In this document: piece after piece, positions 34,519 to 42,809 of the stretch
How the letters are laid out: the number at the start of each line of letters is the position of its first letter
Position numbering within the stretch: position 1 is the first letter of the stretch
Source of the DNA: Streptomyces sp. WM6386
GTDB lineage: Bacteria > Actinomycetota > Actinomycetes > Streptomycetales > Streptomycetaceae
Length of the DNA: 64,000 nucleotides
NCBI RefSeq assembly: GCF_000972385.1
Contig: NZ_JXTE01000006.1
Span: 62,001 to 126,000 of the forward strand
Direction of reading: 5' to 3'
Made by a program: the position numbers and the translations under genes
Notes under the pieces: model-generated
The model's input: the letters and a program-made list of their open reading frames with translations, nothing else
Told to the model about the DNA's origin: nothing
Databases searched by the model: none

Positions 34519-35400
34519 ATGACTGTCACGGACGCGGAGCCCGCAGCCGGAACGACGTTGCGCGGCAGAGGCGGAACCGCACGCCTGGAGTGCGAGACCG
34601 TCGTACTGGACCGGGCAGGGATCCGGCTGGTCGTTCCCCTCGACGCGATCGAGACCGTCCATGTCGCCAGGGGCAGGCGCTCGACTGCCGAGATCCGACT
34701 GAACTCGGCGGCCACCGAAGCCGAGCCGACGACGGTCTGCGCGATCAGCTCCCGCTGCACCGAGGAGGTGGAGGCCTTCGCGTATGCCGTCAACGCGGCG
34801 CTCCCAGAAGGCGACGGGGCCGAAAAACACATCGCCGGCGCGGCCTTCGTGAGGGCGGAGAAGCGCCCTCTCACGCCCAGGCCACGGCACGGAGCGTTCC
34901 TGTCCACGGGCGAGTGGTGGGCCTGGTCCACGCTCACCTGCCTTTTCGTCCTCGGCCTGCTGCTCCCCGTGTCGACGGGCGACGGGCGCCTCGCCCAGTT
35001 GTGGGCCGCGGTCTTCCCTGCGCTCGCGTCTGGCTGCCTCGCCGCCCGCGGCACGTGGCGTGCCACGGTGACCTGGTGGCTGCTGCACCGCTACGGCGTG
35101 ACGACCGTCGCCACATCCGTCGGCTACCACCCCGCGCCGGACCCCACCGACGCCGGCACCGTCCTGTACTCGTTCACCGACACCAGCGGCATACCTCACA
35201 CCTTCGAGCGCGCGGGCCACTCGTCGGCGCCCGACAAGAGGATCTCGTACGACCCGGCCAGACCCGACTTCGCCATGGGGCCGGGACAACCGTGGGTCCG
35301 GACCCTGATCCTGCTGATCCGCCTCCTCGTCGGCGTGCCGGTCGTGCTCGTCATGGCGGCCTACCTGCTGTGGTACTTCACCACCGCGATGCACACGTAG
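34519..35400 (+). CDS. Membrane protein of unknown function, DUF3592-like
   Basis: This 293-residue protein has a soluble N-terminal region of about 110 residues (TARLECETVVLDRAGIRLVV, a PH-like beta pattern), two membrane helices around residues 132-175, a small beta-rich domain (YSFTDTSGIPHTFERAGHSS then RISYDPARPD) and a last helix (LLVGVPVVLVMAAYLLWYF). The middle beta segment resembles DUF3592, a family of unknown function. GGAGAGG lies 7 bases before the ATG. Expression with the WD40 gene is likely given the same orientation and 50-base gap. A bidirectional terminator follows at 35399. Confidence 0.75.
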   Translation: MTVTDAEPAAGTTLRGRGGTARLECETVVLDRAGIRLVVPLDAIETVHVARGRRSTAEIRLNSAATEAEPTTVCAISSRCTEEVEAFAYAVNAALPEGDGAEKHIAGAAFVRAEKRPLTPRPRHGAFLSTGEWWAWSTLTCLFVLGLLLPVSTGDGRLAQLWAAVFPALASGCLAARGTWRATVTWWLLHRYGVTTVATSVGYHPAPDPTDAGTVLYSFTDTSGIPHTFERAGHSSAPDKRISYDPARPDFAMGPGQPWVRTLILLIRLLVGVPVVLVMAAYLLWYFTTAMHT

Positions 35401-35423
35401 AGCGGCGTGGGACGCGCCGCTCT
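35399..35423. terminator. Hairpin terminator between convergent genes
   Basis: AGAGCGGCG (35399-35407) pairs perfectly with CGCCGCTCT (35415-35423), with a 7-base loop and TTGAGTTT beyond. It overlaps the stop codon of the DUF3592-like gene and lies just past the end of the convergent yjbQ gene, so it could serve both. Confidence 0.7.
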
Positions 35424-35429
35424 TGAGTT

Positions 35430-35858
35430 TCAGGAACCCGCAAGGAAGGTGATACGCACCTTTCGCTCAAAGTTATCCCGATTTGTATCCACCAGGCACA
35501 CCGACTGCCACGTCCCCAACTCCAGCCGCCCGCCCACCACCGGCAGCGTCGCGTGCGGCGGTACGAACGCGGGGAGGACATGGTCGCGGCCATGGCCGGG
35601 GCTGCCGTGGCGGTGCTGCCAGCGGTCGTCGGAGGGGAGGAGGGTGTGCAGGGCGGCGAGGAGGTCGTTGTCGCTGCCGGCGCCCGTCTCGATGATCGCG
35701 ATGCCCGCGGTGGCATGCGGGACGAAGATGTTGAGGAGGCCGTCGCGGTCGTCGGCCGCCTCCCGCAGGAACCCCTCACAGTCGGCGGTGAGGTCGACGA
35801 CCCGCTCCGTCGCACCGGAAGTGATGTTCAGAACCCGGGTGGTGAACGCATCTGACAT
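35430..35858 (-). CDS. yjbQ: YjbQ family protein (UPF0047)
   Basis: This 142-residue protein has the family motifs NIFVPHATAGIAIIE and [20 protein letters not shown], with conserved histidines that bind metal in structures of relatives. YjbQ proteins are widespread in bacteria and archaea. Thiamine-phosphate-synthase-like activity has been reported for some, but the main function is not settled. The ATG at 35858 gives the standard family length; an upstream extension to 35957 is rejected because it has no family similarity. The region upstream (35859-35943) lies between this gene and the divergent leader-peptide promoter. Confidence 0.9.
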   Translation of the reverse strand: MSDAFTTRVLNITSGATERVVDLTADCEGFLREAADDRDGLLNIFVPHATAGIAIIETGAGSDNDLLAALHTLLPSDDRWQHRHGSPGHGRDHVLPAFVPPHATLPVVGGRLELGTWQSVCLVDTNRDNFERKVRITFLAGS

Positions 35859-35943
35859 ACGCCCATCCTCACCCATCGGCCCGGTGTCGCGCGTGACCGG
35901 CCGCCCGACCGTTGATACGGCAGGTCCACTACGCGAGACGCCA

Positions 35944-35973
35944 TTGACCATGGCCACGCCATCTGGCTACTTT
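35944..35973 (+). promoter_or_regulatory. Predicted HrdB-type promoter placing +1 at the leader-peptide ATG
   Basis: TTGACC (35944-35949) and TACTTT (35968-35973) are separated by 18 bases. Only 7 bases lie between the -10 box and the ATG at 35981, so transcription should begin at or next to that ATG. The mRNA would then be leaderless, a common arrangement in actinobacteria. Confidence 0.55.
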
Positions 35974-35980
35974 CGGCGGC

Positions 35981-36064
35981 ATGTTGCGTTCAGCTCTGCT
36001 CACCACGCGCGGTCACATCGACCTGCTGCGGGTGGCCTCCGCCGCGTGTCGCCGCGGCTGCTGA
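35981..36064 (+). CDS. Cysteine-containing leader peptide of the sulfonate importer operon
   Basis: This 27-codon ORF begins MLRSALLTTRGHIDLLRV and ends ASAACRRGC before TGA, with Cys at positions 23 and 27. Short peptides with the pattern LLTxRxHxDLLRV followed by a Cys-containing end precede sulfur-assimilation genes in many actinobacteria and are described as translational attenuators that respond to cysteine supply. Here the ABC importer starts 157 bases downstream. There is no ribosome-binding site, consistent with leaderless initiation from the promoter at 35944-35973. Ribosome stalling at the Cys codons when cysteine is scarce would be expected to raise expression of the importer. Confidence 0.7.
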   Translation: MLRSALLTTRGHIDLLRVASAACRRGC

Positions 36065-36074
36065 CGCCCTTTTT
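36041..36074 (+). promoter_or_regulatory. Possible attenuator hairpin spanning the leader's Cys codons
   Basis: GCCGCG (36041-36046) pairs with CGCGGC (36053-36058), placing the first Cys codon in the loop, and TTTTT follows at 36070-36074. The 11-base distance between stem and T-tract is longer than in a standard terminator, so it may work together with other structures in 36065-36220. Apart from the leader and this element I see no other gene in 35859-36220. Confidence 0.35.
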
Positions 36075-36220
36075 CGCCTCACCCCCTCGCGCCTGCGCTC
36101 CGCTCTGCCCGCACGTCTGATCCGCGCGCACCCCCTCACCCCGGTGCATGCCCGAGACGACGGCGCGCGGTCGCCCCCCAACTCCCCCTCATCGGCCGCT
36201 CTCCCCTCCGTGGAGCACTC

Positions 36221-37096
36221 ATGAGCATCAGCCACGCCCCGCCACACCCCCATGAACCCGACATTTCGGTCAAGTCCGAGTCGGATGCCCCTCTCGACCT
36301 CGAACCCATCGTCCCCGCCTCCTCCCGACGCACCCGCGTCCCCCGCTGGCTGCGCCGCACCACCGGCCCGGTCCTCCTGCTGGTGCTCTGGCAACTCCTC
36401 AGCGCCACAGGCGTGTTGGCCTCCGACGTACTGGCCTCACCGGGCCGGATCGCGCAGGTCGCGAGCGATCTGATCTCCGACGGCTCGCTGGCCTCCGCCA
36501 TGACCATCTCGCTCCAGCGCGTCGCCGCCGGTCTGCTCCTCGGCACCCTCGTCGGCACCGGACTCGCCCTTGTCTCGGGTCTGTTCCGGATCGGCGAGGA
36601 CCTCGTGGACGCCCCGGTCCAGATGCTGCGGACCGTGCCGTTCGTCGGTCTCATCCCGCTGTTCATCATCTGGTTCGGCATCGGCGAGACACCCAAGGTC
36701 GCGATCATCACGCTCGGCGTGACCTTCCCGCTCTACCTCAATGTCTACGCCGGTATCCGCGGCGTGGACGCCCAGCTGATCGAGGCGGGCGAGTCCCTCG
36801 GCCTCTCGCGATGGGGGCTGGTGCGGCACGTCGTCCTGCCGGGGGCACTGCCCGGCGCCCTGACCGGTCTGCGCTACTCCCTCGGCATCGCCTGGCTGGC
36901 GCTCCTCTTTGCCGAGCAGGTCAACGCGGACTCCGGGATCGGATTCCTCATGGTCCAGGCACGGGACTTCCTACGGACCGACGTGATCGTGGTCTGCCTG
37001 ATCGTCTACGCCTTCCTCGGCCTGCTCGCCGACTTCATCGTCCGCTCCCTCGAAAGGCTGCTGCTGCAATGGCGACCGACATTCACCGGGCGGTGA
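36221..37096 (+). CDS. ssuC: Sulfonate/nitrate-type ABC transporter permease (SsuC-like)
   Basis: This 291-residue inner-membrane permease has about six helices and the EAA loop characteristic of the importer family in GVDAQLIEAGESLGLSRWGL. It resembles SsuC, TauC and NrtB. An extended soluble N-terminus of about 48 residues with many His, Pro and acidic residues precedes helix 1. GTGGAGC lies just before the ATG. Its 3' end overlaps the ATPase gene by 28 bases, indicating coupled translation. Together with the ATPase and binding protein it forms a complete importer. The upstream Cys leader favours a sulfonate or other sulfur compound as substrate over nitrate. Confidence 0.88.
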   Translation: MSISHAPPHPHEPDISVKSESDAPLDLEPIVPASSRRTRVPRWLRRTTGPVLLLVLWQLLSATGVLASDVLASPGRIAQVASDLISDGSLASAMTISLQRVAAGLLLGTLVGTGLALVSGLFRIGEDLVDAPVQMLRTVPFVGLIPLFIIWFGIGETPKVAIITLGVTFPLYLNVYAGIRGVDAQLIEAGESLGLSRWGLVRHVVLPGALPGALTGLRYSLGIAWLALLFAEQVNADSGIGFLMVQARDFLRTDVIVVCLIVYAFLGLLADFIVRSLERLLLQWRPTFTGR

Positions 37097-37842
37097 TCAC
37101 CAAGCGGTCGGACACGCCCCCGGCTCCCCGTGCCCCGCACGCGGTCCGCGTCGACGGGCTGACCCGCTCCTTCGACGGCCGTGCCGTCATCGACCACCTC
37201 GAACTCGACGTCCGGCCGGGCGAGTTCGTGGCCCTCCTCGGCCGCAGCGGCTGCGGCAAGTCCACCCTGCTGCGCATCCTCGCCGGCCTCGACCGGGACA
37301 TCGAGGGCACCGTCCTGGTGCCGCGCCGCAAGGCCGTCGCCTTCCAGGCACCCCGGCTGATGCCATGGAAGAAGGTGTGGCGCAACGTCCTGCTCGGCCT
37401 GCCGGGCAAGCCCGCGCGGACCGTCGCCGACAAGGCCCTGGAAGAGGTCGGACTGAGCCACCGCTCGGACGCCTGGCCCAAGACCCTCTCCGGCGGTGAG
37501 GCCCAACGCGCCTCACTGGCACGGGCGTTGGTGCGTGAGCCCGATCTCCTGCTGCTCGACGAGCCGTTCGGCGCGCTCGACGCACTCACCCGTATCAAGG
37601 CCCAGCGTCTGGTGGGCGAGTTGTGGCAGCGCCGCGGCTGCGCCGTGCTGCTCGTCACACACGACGTCGAGGAGGCCGTCCTGCTCGCCGACCGTGTCCT
37701 GGTGATGGACGACGGGGTCATCGCCCACGAGCAGCGGATCGACCTCGACCGCCCACGCGACATCACCGACCCCCGTTTCGCGGAGCTGCGCGCCGGCCTC
37801 CTGGAACGTCTGGGCGTCGACACCGCCGCCGAAGCCGCCTGA
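37069..37842 (+). CDS. ssuB: Sulfonate-type ABC transporter ATP-binding protein (SsuB-like)
   Basis: This 257-residue ATPase has Walker A GRSGCGKST (residues 58-66), signature LSGGEAQ (140-146) and Walker B LLLLDEP followed by FGALD. The Q-loop reads FQAPRLMPW, the form typical of SsuB/TauB/NrtD. It energises the permease encoded just upstream. The ATG at 37069 lies inside the permease gene and starts a short N-terminal extension before VRVDGLTRSF; the alternative in-frame starts are farther upstream inside the permease and are rejected. No C-terminal regulatory domain is present. Confidence 0.92.
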   Translation: MATDIHRAVITKRSDTPPAPRAPHAVRVDGLTRSFDGRAVIDHLELDVRPGEFVALLGRSGCGKSTLLRILAGLDRDIEGTVLVPRRKAVAFQAPRLMPWKKVWRNVLLGLPGKPARTVADKALEEVGLSHRSDAWPKTLSGGEAQRASLARALVREPDLLLLDEPFGALDALTRIKAQRLVGELWQRRGCAVLLVTHDVEEAVLLADRVLVMDDGVIAHEQRIDLDRPRDITDPRFAELRAGLLERLGVDTAAEAA

Positions 37843-37881
37843 ACTCCCCACAGCAACAGCGACACACAGAACGGAACCCCC

Positions 37882-38904
37882 ATGCGACGACGCCTCGCCC
37901 CCGCCGCACTGCTCCTCCCCCTCGCCCTCCTGCTCACCGCCTGCGGCGGGAACGCGTCCGCCGGTACCGGGAGCGACACCGACGGCCAGGGGTCCCTCAC
38001 CCTCGATGTCGGTGACCAGAAGGGCGGTTCGGAGGCGATCCTGCGTGCCGCGGGCGAACTCAAGAGCCTCGACTACAAGATCAAGTGGTCGACGTTCACC
38101 TCCGGCCCGCCCCTGCTGGAAGCCGTCAACGCCAAGGCCGTCGACATCGGCGGCGTCGGCAACACCCCGCCGGTGTTCGCCGCCGGCGCCGGCTCCAAGA
38201 TCAAGGTCGTGGCCGCCTTTCACGGCACGTCCAAGGGTGACGCCATCCTCGTACCGAACGACTCGAAGCTGACGAAGCCCGAGCAGCTCAAGGGCAGGTC
38301 GGTCGCCGTGGCTCAGGGTTCCTCCGCCGACTACCAGTTGGTCGCCTCTCTCAAGGAGGCCGGCCTGAGCCTGAGCGACGTCAAGGTCAAGTACCTCCAG
38401 CCGGCCGACGCGCTGGCCGCGTTCACCTCCGGCAAGGTCGACGCCTGGGCGGTCTGGGACCCGTACACCTCCCAGATCCTCCAGGGCAAGCAGGGCCGCG
38501 TCCTCACCACCGGCGACGGCGTCACCAACGGCCTGACCTTCCAGGTGGCGGCGCCGAGCGCACTCCAGGACAAGACGAAGGCCGCCGCGATCAAGGACTA
38601 CCTGGAGCGGCTGCGCCGGGCCACCGCGTGGGTGTACGACCATCAGGAGGAGTGGGCCGAGGTGTGGGCGAAGGACACCGGCCTGCCGTACGAGGTGGCG
38701 CTGGCGTCGGTGCGGCGCTCCAACGCCAGCCGGATCTCGGTCGCGGTCGACAAGCCGCTCGTCGCCTCCGAGCAGGAGATCGCGGACGCCTTCACCGAGC
38801 TGAAGCTGATCCCGGGCAAGGTCGACTTCGCGGACTTCGTGGACACGCGCTTCAACGCGGATCTGCCGCCGTCCACGACCCCCGCGCGCGGCGAGAAGTC
38901 GTAG
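37882..38904 (+). CDS. ssuA: ABC transporter substrate-binding lipoprotein (SsuA/TauA type)
   Basis: This 340-residue lipoprotein has a signal with lipobox LLTAC and lipidation Cys21, then a type II periplasmic-binding fold of the NMT1/SsuA class. Family features are STFTSGPPLLEAVNAKAVDI, GGVGNTPPVFAAGAG and VDAWAVWDPYTSQILQGK. It should capture an aliphatic sulfonate or taurine-like compound outside the membrane and deliver it to the permease. It lies 39 bases after the ATPase gene, and the order permease-ATPase-binding protein is common in Streptomyces. No desulfonating monooxygenase (SsuD/TauD) is adjacent. Confidence 0.9.
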   Translation: MRRRLAPAALLLPLALLLTACGGNASAGTGSDTDGQGSLTLDVGDQKGGSEAILRAAGELKSLDYKIKWSTFTSGPPLLEAVNAKAVDIGGVGNTPPVFAAGAGSKIKVVAAFHGTSKGDAILVPNDSKLTKPEQLKGRSVAVAQGSSADYQLVASLKEAGLSLSDVKVKYLQPADALAAFTSGKVDAWAVWDPYTSQILQGKQGRVLTTGDGVTNGLTFQVAAPSALQDKTKAAAIKDYLERLRRATAWVYDHQEEWAEVWAKDTGLPYEVALASVRRSNASRISVAVDKPLVASEQEIADAFTELKLIPGKVDFADFVDTRFNADLPPSTTPARGEKS

Positions 38905-38950
38905 GCCGACAGCCGGGAAGATCTGCGCCCCCGGCACAGTTGGTAGAAGC

Positions 38951-40018
38951 GTGAACAACATTGAGGTCGTCGTCATAGGCGCTGGTCAGGCCGGTCTGTC
39001 CAGCGCCTATCACCTGCGCCGGACCGGTTTAGAGCCCGAGCGCGACTTCGTCGTCCTGGACCACTCCCCCGGCCCGGGGGGTGCCTGGCAGTTCCGGTGG
39101 CCCTCGCTGACGTACGGCAAGGTGCACGGGATGCACGCCCTGCCGGGCATGGAGCTCACCGGCGCCGATCCCTCGCGGGCGTCCTCCGAGGTGATCGCCG
39201 AGTACTTCGACACCTACGAGCGCAACTTCGACCTGCGGGTGCGGCGGCCCGTCGATGTGCGCGGGGTGCGGGAGGGTACGGACGGACGCCTGCTCGTGGA
39301 GACCTCGGCCGGGAGCTGGGCGACACGGGCGCTGATCAACGCGACCGGCACCTGGGACCGGCCCTTCTGGCCGCGCTATCCCGGCCAGGAGACGTTCCGG
39401 GGGCGGCAGTTGCACACCGCGCAGTACCCGGGGCCCGAGGAGTTCGCGGGGCAGCGGGTCGTCGTGGTGGGCGGGGGTGCGTCGGGCACCCAGCACCTGC
39501 TGGAGATCGCCCCGTACGCGGCCTCCACCACATGGGTCACGCGGCGCCCGCCGGTCTTCCGCGAGGGTCCGTTCAGCGAGGACGTGGGCCGGGCGGCCGT
39601 GGCGCTCGTCGAGGAGCGGGTGCGCCAGGGCCTGCCGCCGAAGAGTGTGGTGTCGGTGACCGGGCTGCCGCTCAACGACGCGATCCGGCAGGGCCTGAAG
39701 GACGGGGTCCTGGACCGGCAGCCCATGTTCGACCGGATCACTCCGGACGGTGTGGAGTGGGACGACGGGCGGCGTGTGGACGTCGACGTCATCCTGTGGG
39801 CGACCGGTTTCCGGGCCGCCGTCGATCATCTGGCACCGCTGAAGCTGCGCGAGCCGGGTGGCGGGATCCGCGTCGAGGGGACCCGTGCGGTCGCCGACCC
39901 CCGTATCCACCTCGTCGGTTACGGCCCGTCGGCCAGCACCATCGGCGCCAACCGCGCGGGCCGTGCGGCCGTACAGGACATCAGGCGGCTGCTGGAAGGG
40001 GAACCGGTCGCCGCCTGA
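38951..40018 (+). CDS. FAD/NAD(P)-binding flavoprotein monooxygenase-like oxidoreductase
   Basis: This 355-residue protein has two dinucleotide-binding motifs, VVVIGAGQAGLSSAYHLRRT at the N-terminus for FAD and RVVVVGGGASGTQHLLEIAP near residue 165 for NADPH, plus a conserved late motif DVILWATGFRAAVDHL. It resembles the YpdA/CzcO and single-component flavin monooxygenase families. The typical Baeyer-Villiger fingerprint is not clear. The GTG lies 46 bases after the ssuA-like gene on the same strand, so it may belong to that operon, in which case it might oxidise an imported sulfur compound. That link rests on position only. It converges on the mltG-like gene. Confidence 0.85.
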   Translation: MNNIEVVVIGAGQAGLSSAYHLRRTGLEPERDFVVLDHSPGPGGAWQFRWPSLTYGKVHGMHALPGMELTGADPSRASSEVIAEYFDTYERNFDLRVRRPVDVRGVREGTDGRLLVETSAGSWATRALINATGTWDRPFWPRYPGQETFRGRQLHTAQYPGPEEFAGQRVVVVGGGASGTQHLLEIAPYAASTTWVTRRPPVFREGPFSEDVGRAAVALVEERVRQGLPPKSVVSVTGLPLNDAIRQGLKDGVLDRQPMFDRITPDGVEWDDGRRVDVDVILWATGFRAAVDHLAPLKLREPGGGIRVEGTRAVADPRIHLVGYGPSASTIGANRAGRAAVQDIRRLLEGEPVAA

Positions 40019-40030
40019 CGCCCCGCCGGG

Positions 40031-40885
40031 TCACTTCGGCGGCTGCTGCGAAGCGGATGAACTGCCGCTTTTCTGCCGGGCGTTGAACTCGGCCACGTTA
40101 CGCAGGTGCTCCTCGTAGTTGGCCGTGAAGCGGGTGTCGCCCGGCTTGACCGTGACGAAGTACAGCCAGTCACCCGGCGTCGGGGTGATCGCCGCACGCA
40201 CGGCCTCCTCGCCCGGGTTGTCGATCGGGGTCGGGGGCAGGCCCATGCGCTGGTACGAGTTGTAAGGGCTGTCGATGCGAGTGTCCGCGTCGCTCGTCCT
40301 GAGCGTGGAACGGCCCAGCGCGTAGTTGATGGTGGAGTCCATCTGCAGGGGCATCCCGCGCTCGAGGCGGTTGAAGATGACCCGGGCCACCTTGCCCATG
40401 TCGGCCTTGGTGGCGGCCTCGGCCTGGACGATGCTCGCGATGGTGACGGCCTGGTAGACGTTCATGGCGTTGCGCTGGGCGCCGGCGGCGATCGGGGCGC
40501 CGTTGAACTTCTGGTGGGCCGTGTCGGCCATGAACGTCAGCAGCGCCTCGGGCGTGGTCTTGTCGTCCAGCGGATAAGTCGCCGGGAAGAGGTAGCCCTC
40601 CGGATTGCCCTCGGCGTCGGTCGGCAACTTCAGGTTCGCCTTGGCGAGGGCCTTCTTGGTGGTGCCGGCCGGGCGGGCGAGGACCTTGTCGACGGCGTCG
40701 TAGATCTGGCTCGCGCGCCAGCCCTCCGGGATCACCAGCGAAGTGGGCTTGGCGTCCTTGTCGCTGTCCAGGCCCAGCAGCGGCACCGCCACGGCGGTGC
40801 CGGCCACGACGGCCCCGGTCGCGATGAGGGCGAGGCGGCCCCGGCGGGTCAGTCGAATCGAGCGTGACGGAGTGTTCTGGTACAT
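40031..40885 (-). CDS. mltG: MltG-like endolytic transglycosylase (YceG family)
   Basis: This 284-residue single-pass membrane protein (helix at 17-38, LALIATGAVVAGTAVAVPLL) has a small LysM-like part (SLVIPEGWRASQIYDAVDKV) and the YceG catalytic domain, with the likely catalytic Glu156 in ASIVQAEAA followed by MPLQMDSTINYALG and PYNSYQRMGLPPTPIDNPGE. MltG enzymes cut nascent glycan strands and set their length at the outer face of the membrane. It is shorter than the main MltG of Streptomyces, which sits in the aroE-ruvX region and has a long disordered N-terminus, so it is probably a second copy with an accessory role. Confidence 0.88.
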   Translation of the reverse strand: MYQNTPSRSIRLTRRGRLALIATGAVVAGTAVAVPLLGLDSDKDAKPTSLVIPEGWRASQIYDAVDKVLARPAGTTKKALAKANLKLPTDAEGNPEGYLFPATYPLDDKTTPEALLTFMADTAHQKFNGAPIAAGAQRNAMNVYQAVTIASIVQAEAATKADMGKVARVIFNRLERGMPLQMDSTINYALGRSTLRTSDADTRIDSPYNSYQRMGLPPTPIDNPGEEAVRAAITPTPGDWLYFVTVKPGDTRFTANYEEHLRNVAEFNARQKSGSSSASQQPPK

Positions 40886-40928
40886 GCGGGCACGGTAACC
40901 CTCATATCGTTACAAACCCGGCATATCT

Positions 40929-42764
40929 TCAGCTTGTCGGTTCCAGTTGAGCATCCCGGCGTACGAGGGCCGCGTACCGTCCGTCCTTCTCCAGCAGTTC
41001 CTCGTGCGTGCCGCGCTCGGCCACGCTCCCGGAGTCCAGGACCACGATCTGGTCGGCGCCGCGGACGGTGGACAGCCGGTGCGCGATGGTGAGCGTGGTG
41101 CGGTTGGCGGACAGGGCGTCGATGGCGTCCTGGACGGCCGCTTCGGTGCGGGTGTCCAGGGCGCTGGTCGCCTCGTCCAGGATCAGGACCGGTGGGTCGC
41201 GCAGGATCGTACGGGCGATGGCCAGGCGCTGTTTCTCGCCACCGGAGAAGCGGTGGCCGCGCTCGCCGACGACCGTGTCGTAGCCGTCGGGCAGACCGGC
41301 GATGTGCTCGTGGATCTGGGCCGCCTTCGCCGCCGCGTGCAGCTCCTCGTCGGTGGCGTCGGGCTTGGCGAAGCGCAGGTTGTCGGCGACGGTGGCGTGG
41401 AAGAGGTACGTCTCCTGGGAGACGACGCCGACCGCGCGGGCGAGGGTGTCGAAGTCGAGGTCGCGCACGTCGATCCCGTCGAGGGTGACGCGGCCGCCCG
41501 TCACGTCGTACAGCCTCGGGACCAGGTGACCGAGCGTCGACTTTCCGGCGCCGGTCGGGCCGACGACCGCGAGGCTGCCGCCCGCGGGGACGGTGATGTC
41601 GATGCCGTCGAGGATGGGGCTCCTCTTGCCGTCGTTGCTGTCGTATCCGAACTCGACGTCCTCGAAGCGGACCTCGCCCTTGATGGTGTCGAGGTGCACC
41701 GGGCGCTCCCGCTCGGTGATGTCCATCGGCAGGTCGAGGTACTCGAAGATGCGCTGGAAGAGCGCGAGCGAGGCCTGGATCTGGACGCCGGTGCCGAGCA
41801 GGCTGACCGCCGGGCGGAACAGGCCCTGCTGGAGCGAGACGAAGGCGACGATCGTGCCGATCGAGACGTCAGGGCCGCCCATCTGGAGGGCGAGGCCCGC
41901 GGTCCAGTAGATGACGGCGGGCATCGCGGCCATGACGATCGTGATGACGGCCATGCGCCAGCGGCCGGCCATGTTCGCGCGGACTTCGAGGTCGACCAGG
42001 CGCTCGGACTCGTCCGAGAAGGACTGCGTGAGCGAGTCGGAGCGGCCCATGGTGCGGCCGAGGAGGATGCCGCTGACCGAGAGGGACTCGGTGACCGTGG
42101 CGGCCATCGCGGCCATCTGCTTCTGGCGCTGGGTGGTGATCTTCTTGCGTTCGTTGCCGACGCGGCGGCTGATCCACACGAAGATCGGCAGCAGAAGCAG
42201 GGAGACGACGGTCAGGCGCCAGTCGAGGGCGATCATCGCGACGATCGTGGCGACCACGCTCGTGACGTTGGAGACCAGCGAGGTGGCGGTGGAGGTGACG
42301 GTCGCCTGCATGCCGCCGATGTCGTTGGCGATGCGGGACTGGACCTCGCCGGTGCGGGTGCGCGTGAAGAACGCGAGCGACATGCGCTGGAGGCGGTCGT
42401 AGACGGCGGTGCGCAGGTCGTGCATGACGCGCTGGCCGACCGTCGTGGAGATCAGGGTCTGCAGGACGCCGAAGACGCTGGTCAGCACGGCACTGAGGAT
42501 CATGCCGAGCGCGAGCAGGCTGAGCAGGCCGGTGCGGCCCTCGGGGATCGCGACGTCCAGCGTCTCCTTCAGCATGAAAGGAGTGGCGACCGAGACCAGC
42601 GACGCGGCGCCGACCAGGAGGCCGACCACGGCGAGCCGGCTGCGGTAGGGGCGGAACAGCTTCAGGATGCGGCGCACCTGCCGGGGCTGCTCCTCGAAGT
42701 CGCCGGGCGATGGCCGGGCGGGTTCGTTGTCGGGGTGCATGGGCTCCTTCGGGAGACTCGTCAT
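40929..42764 (-). CDS. ABC exporter, fused permease and ATPase
   Basis: This 611-residue exporter half-transporter has six membrane helices, then an ATPase domain with Walker A VGPTGAGKST, signature FSGGEKQRLAIAR and Walker B VLILDEATSALD. All catalytic motifs are present, so a homodimer could be active. MsbA/LmrA-like exporters extrude drugs or lipids. An ATG at 42740, with GAAGGAG just before it, is an alternative start that would remove 8 residues. It is divergent from a MarR regulator across 70 bases that contain an inverted repeat and overlapping promoter elements, so that MarR protein probably represses it until an inducer, perhaps its substrate, appears. Confidence 0.93.
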   Translation of the reverse strand: MTSLPKEPMHPDNEPARPSPGDFEEQPRQVRRILKLFRPYRSRLAVVGLLVGAASLVSVATPFMLKETLDVAIPEGRTGLLSLLALGMILSAVLTSVFGVLQTLISTTVGQRVMHDLRTAVYDRLQRMSLAFFTRTRTGEVQSRIANDIGGMQATVTSTATSLVSNVTSVVATIVAMIALDWRLTVVSLLLLPIFVWISRRVGNERKKITTQRQKQMAAMAATVTESLSVSGILLGRTMGRSDSLTQSFSDESERLVDLEVRANMAGRWRMAVITIVMAAMPAVIYWTAGLALQMGGPDVSIGTIVAFVSLQQGLFRPAVSLLGTGVQIQASLALFQRIFEYLDLPMDITERERPVHLDTIKGEVRFEDVEFGYDSNDGKRSPILDGIDITVPAGGSLAVVGPTGAGKSTLGHLVPRLYDVTGGRVTLDGIDVRDLDFDTLARAVGVVSQETYLFHATVADNLRFAKPDATDEELHAAAKAAQIHEHIAGLPDGYDTVVGERGHRFSGGEKQRLAIARTILRDPPVLILDEATSALDTRTEAAVQDAIDALSANRTTLTIAHRLSTVRGADQIVVLDSGSVAERGTHEELLEKDGRYAALVRRDAQLEPTS

Positions 42765-42786
42765 GAGGGACTTACGGACCTTAGCT

Positions 42787-42809
42787 CATTGTTACCTATA
42801 CTCACAATG
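42787..42809. promoter_or_regulatory. MarR-type operator with divergent promoters
   Basis: CATTGT (42787-42792) and ACAATG (42804-42809) form an inverted repeat with an 11-base centre. That centre contains TATACT (42797-42802), a good -10 box for the rightward marR gene. On the minus strand TTGTGA and TAAGGT with 18-base spacing could serve the exporter. A MarR dimer bound here would block both promoters. Confidence 0.6.
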
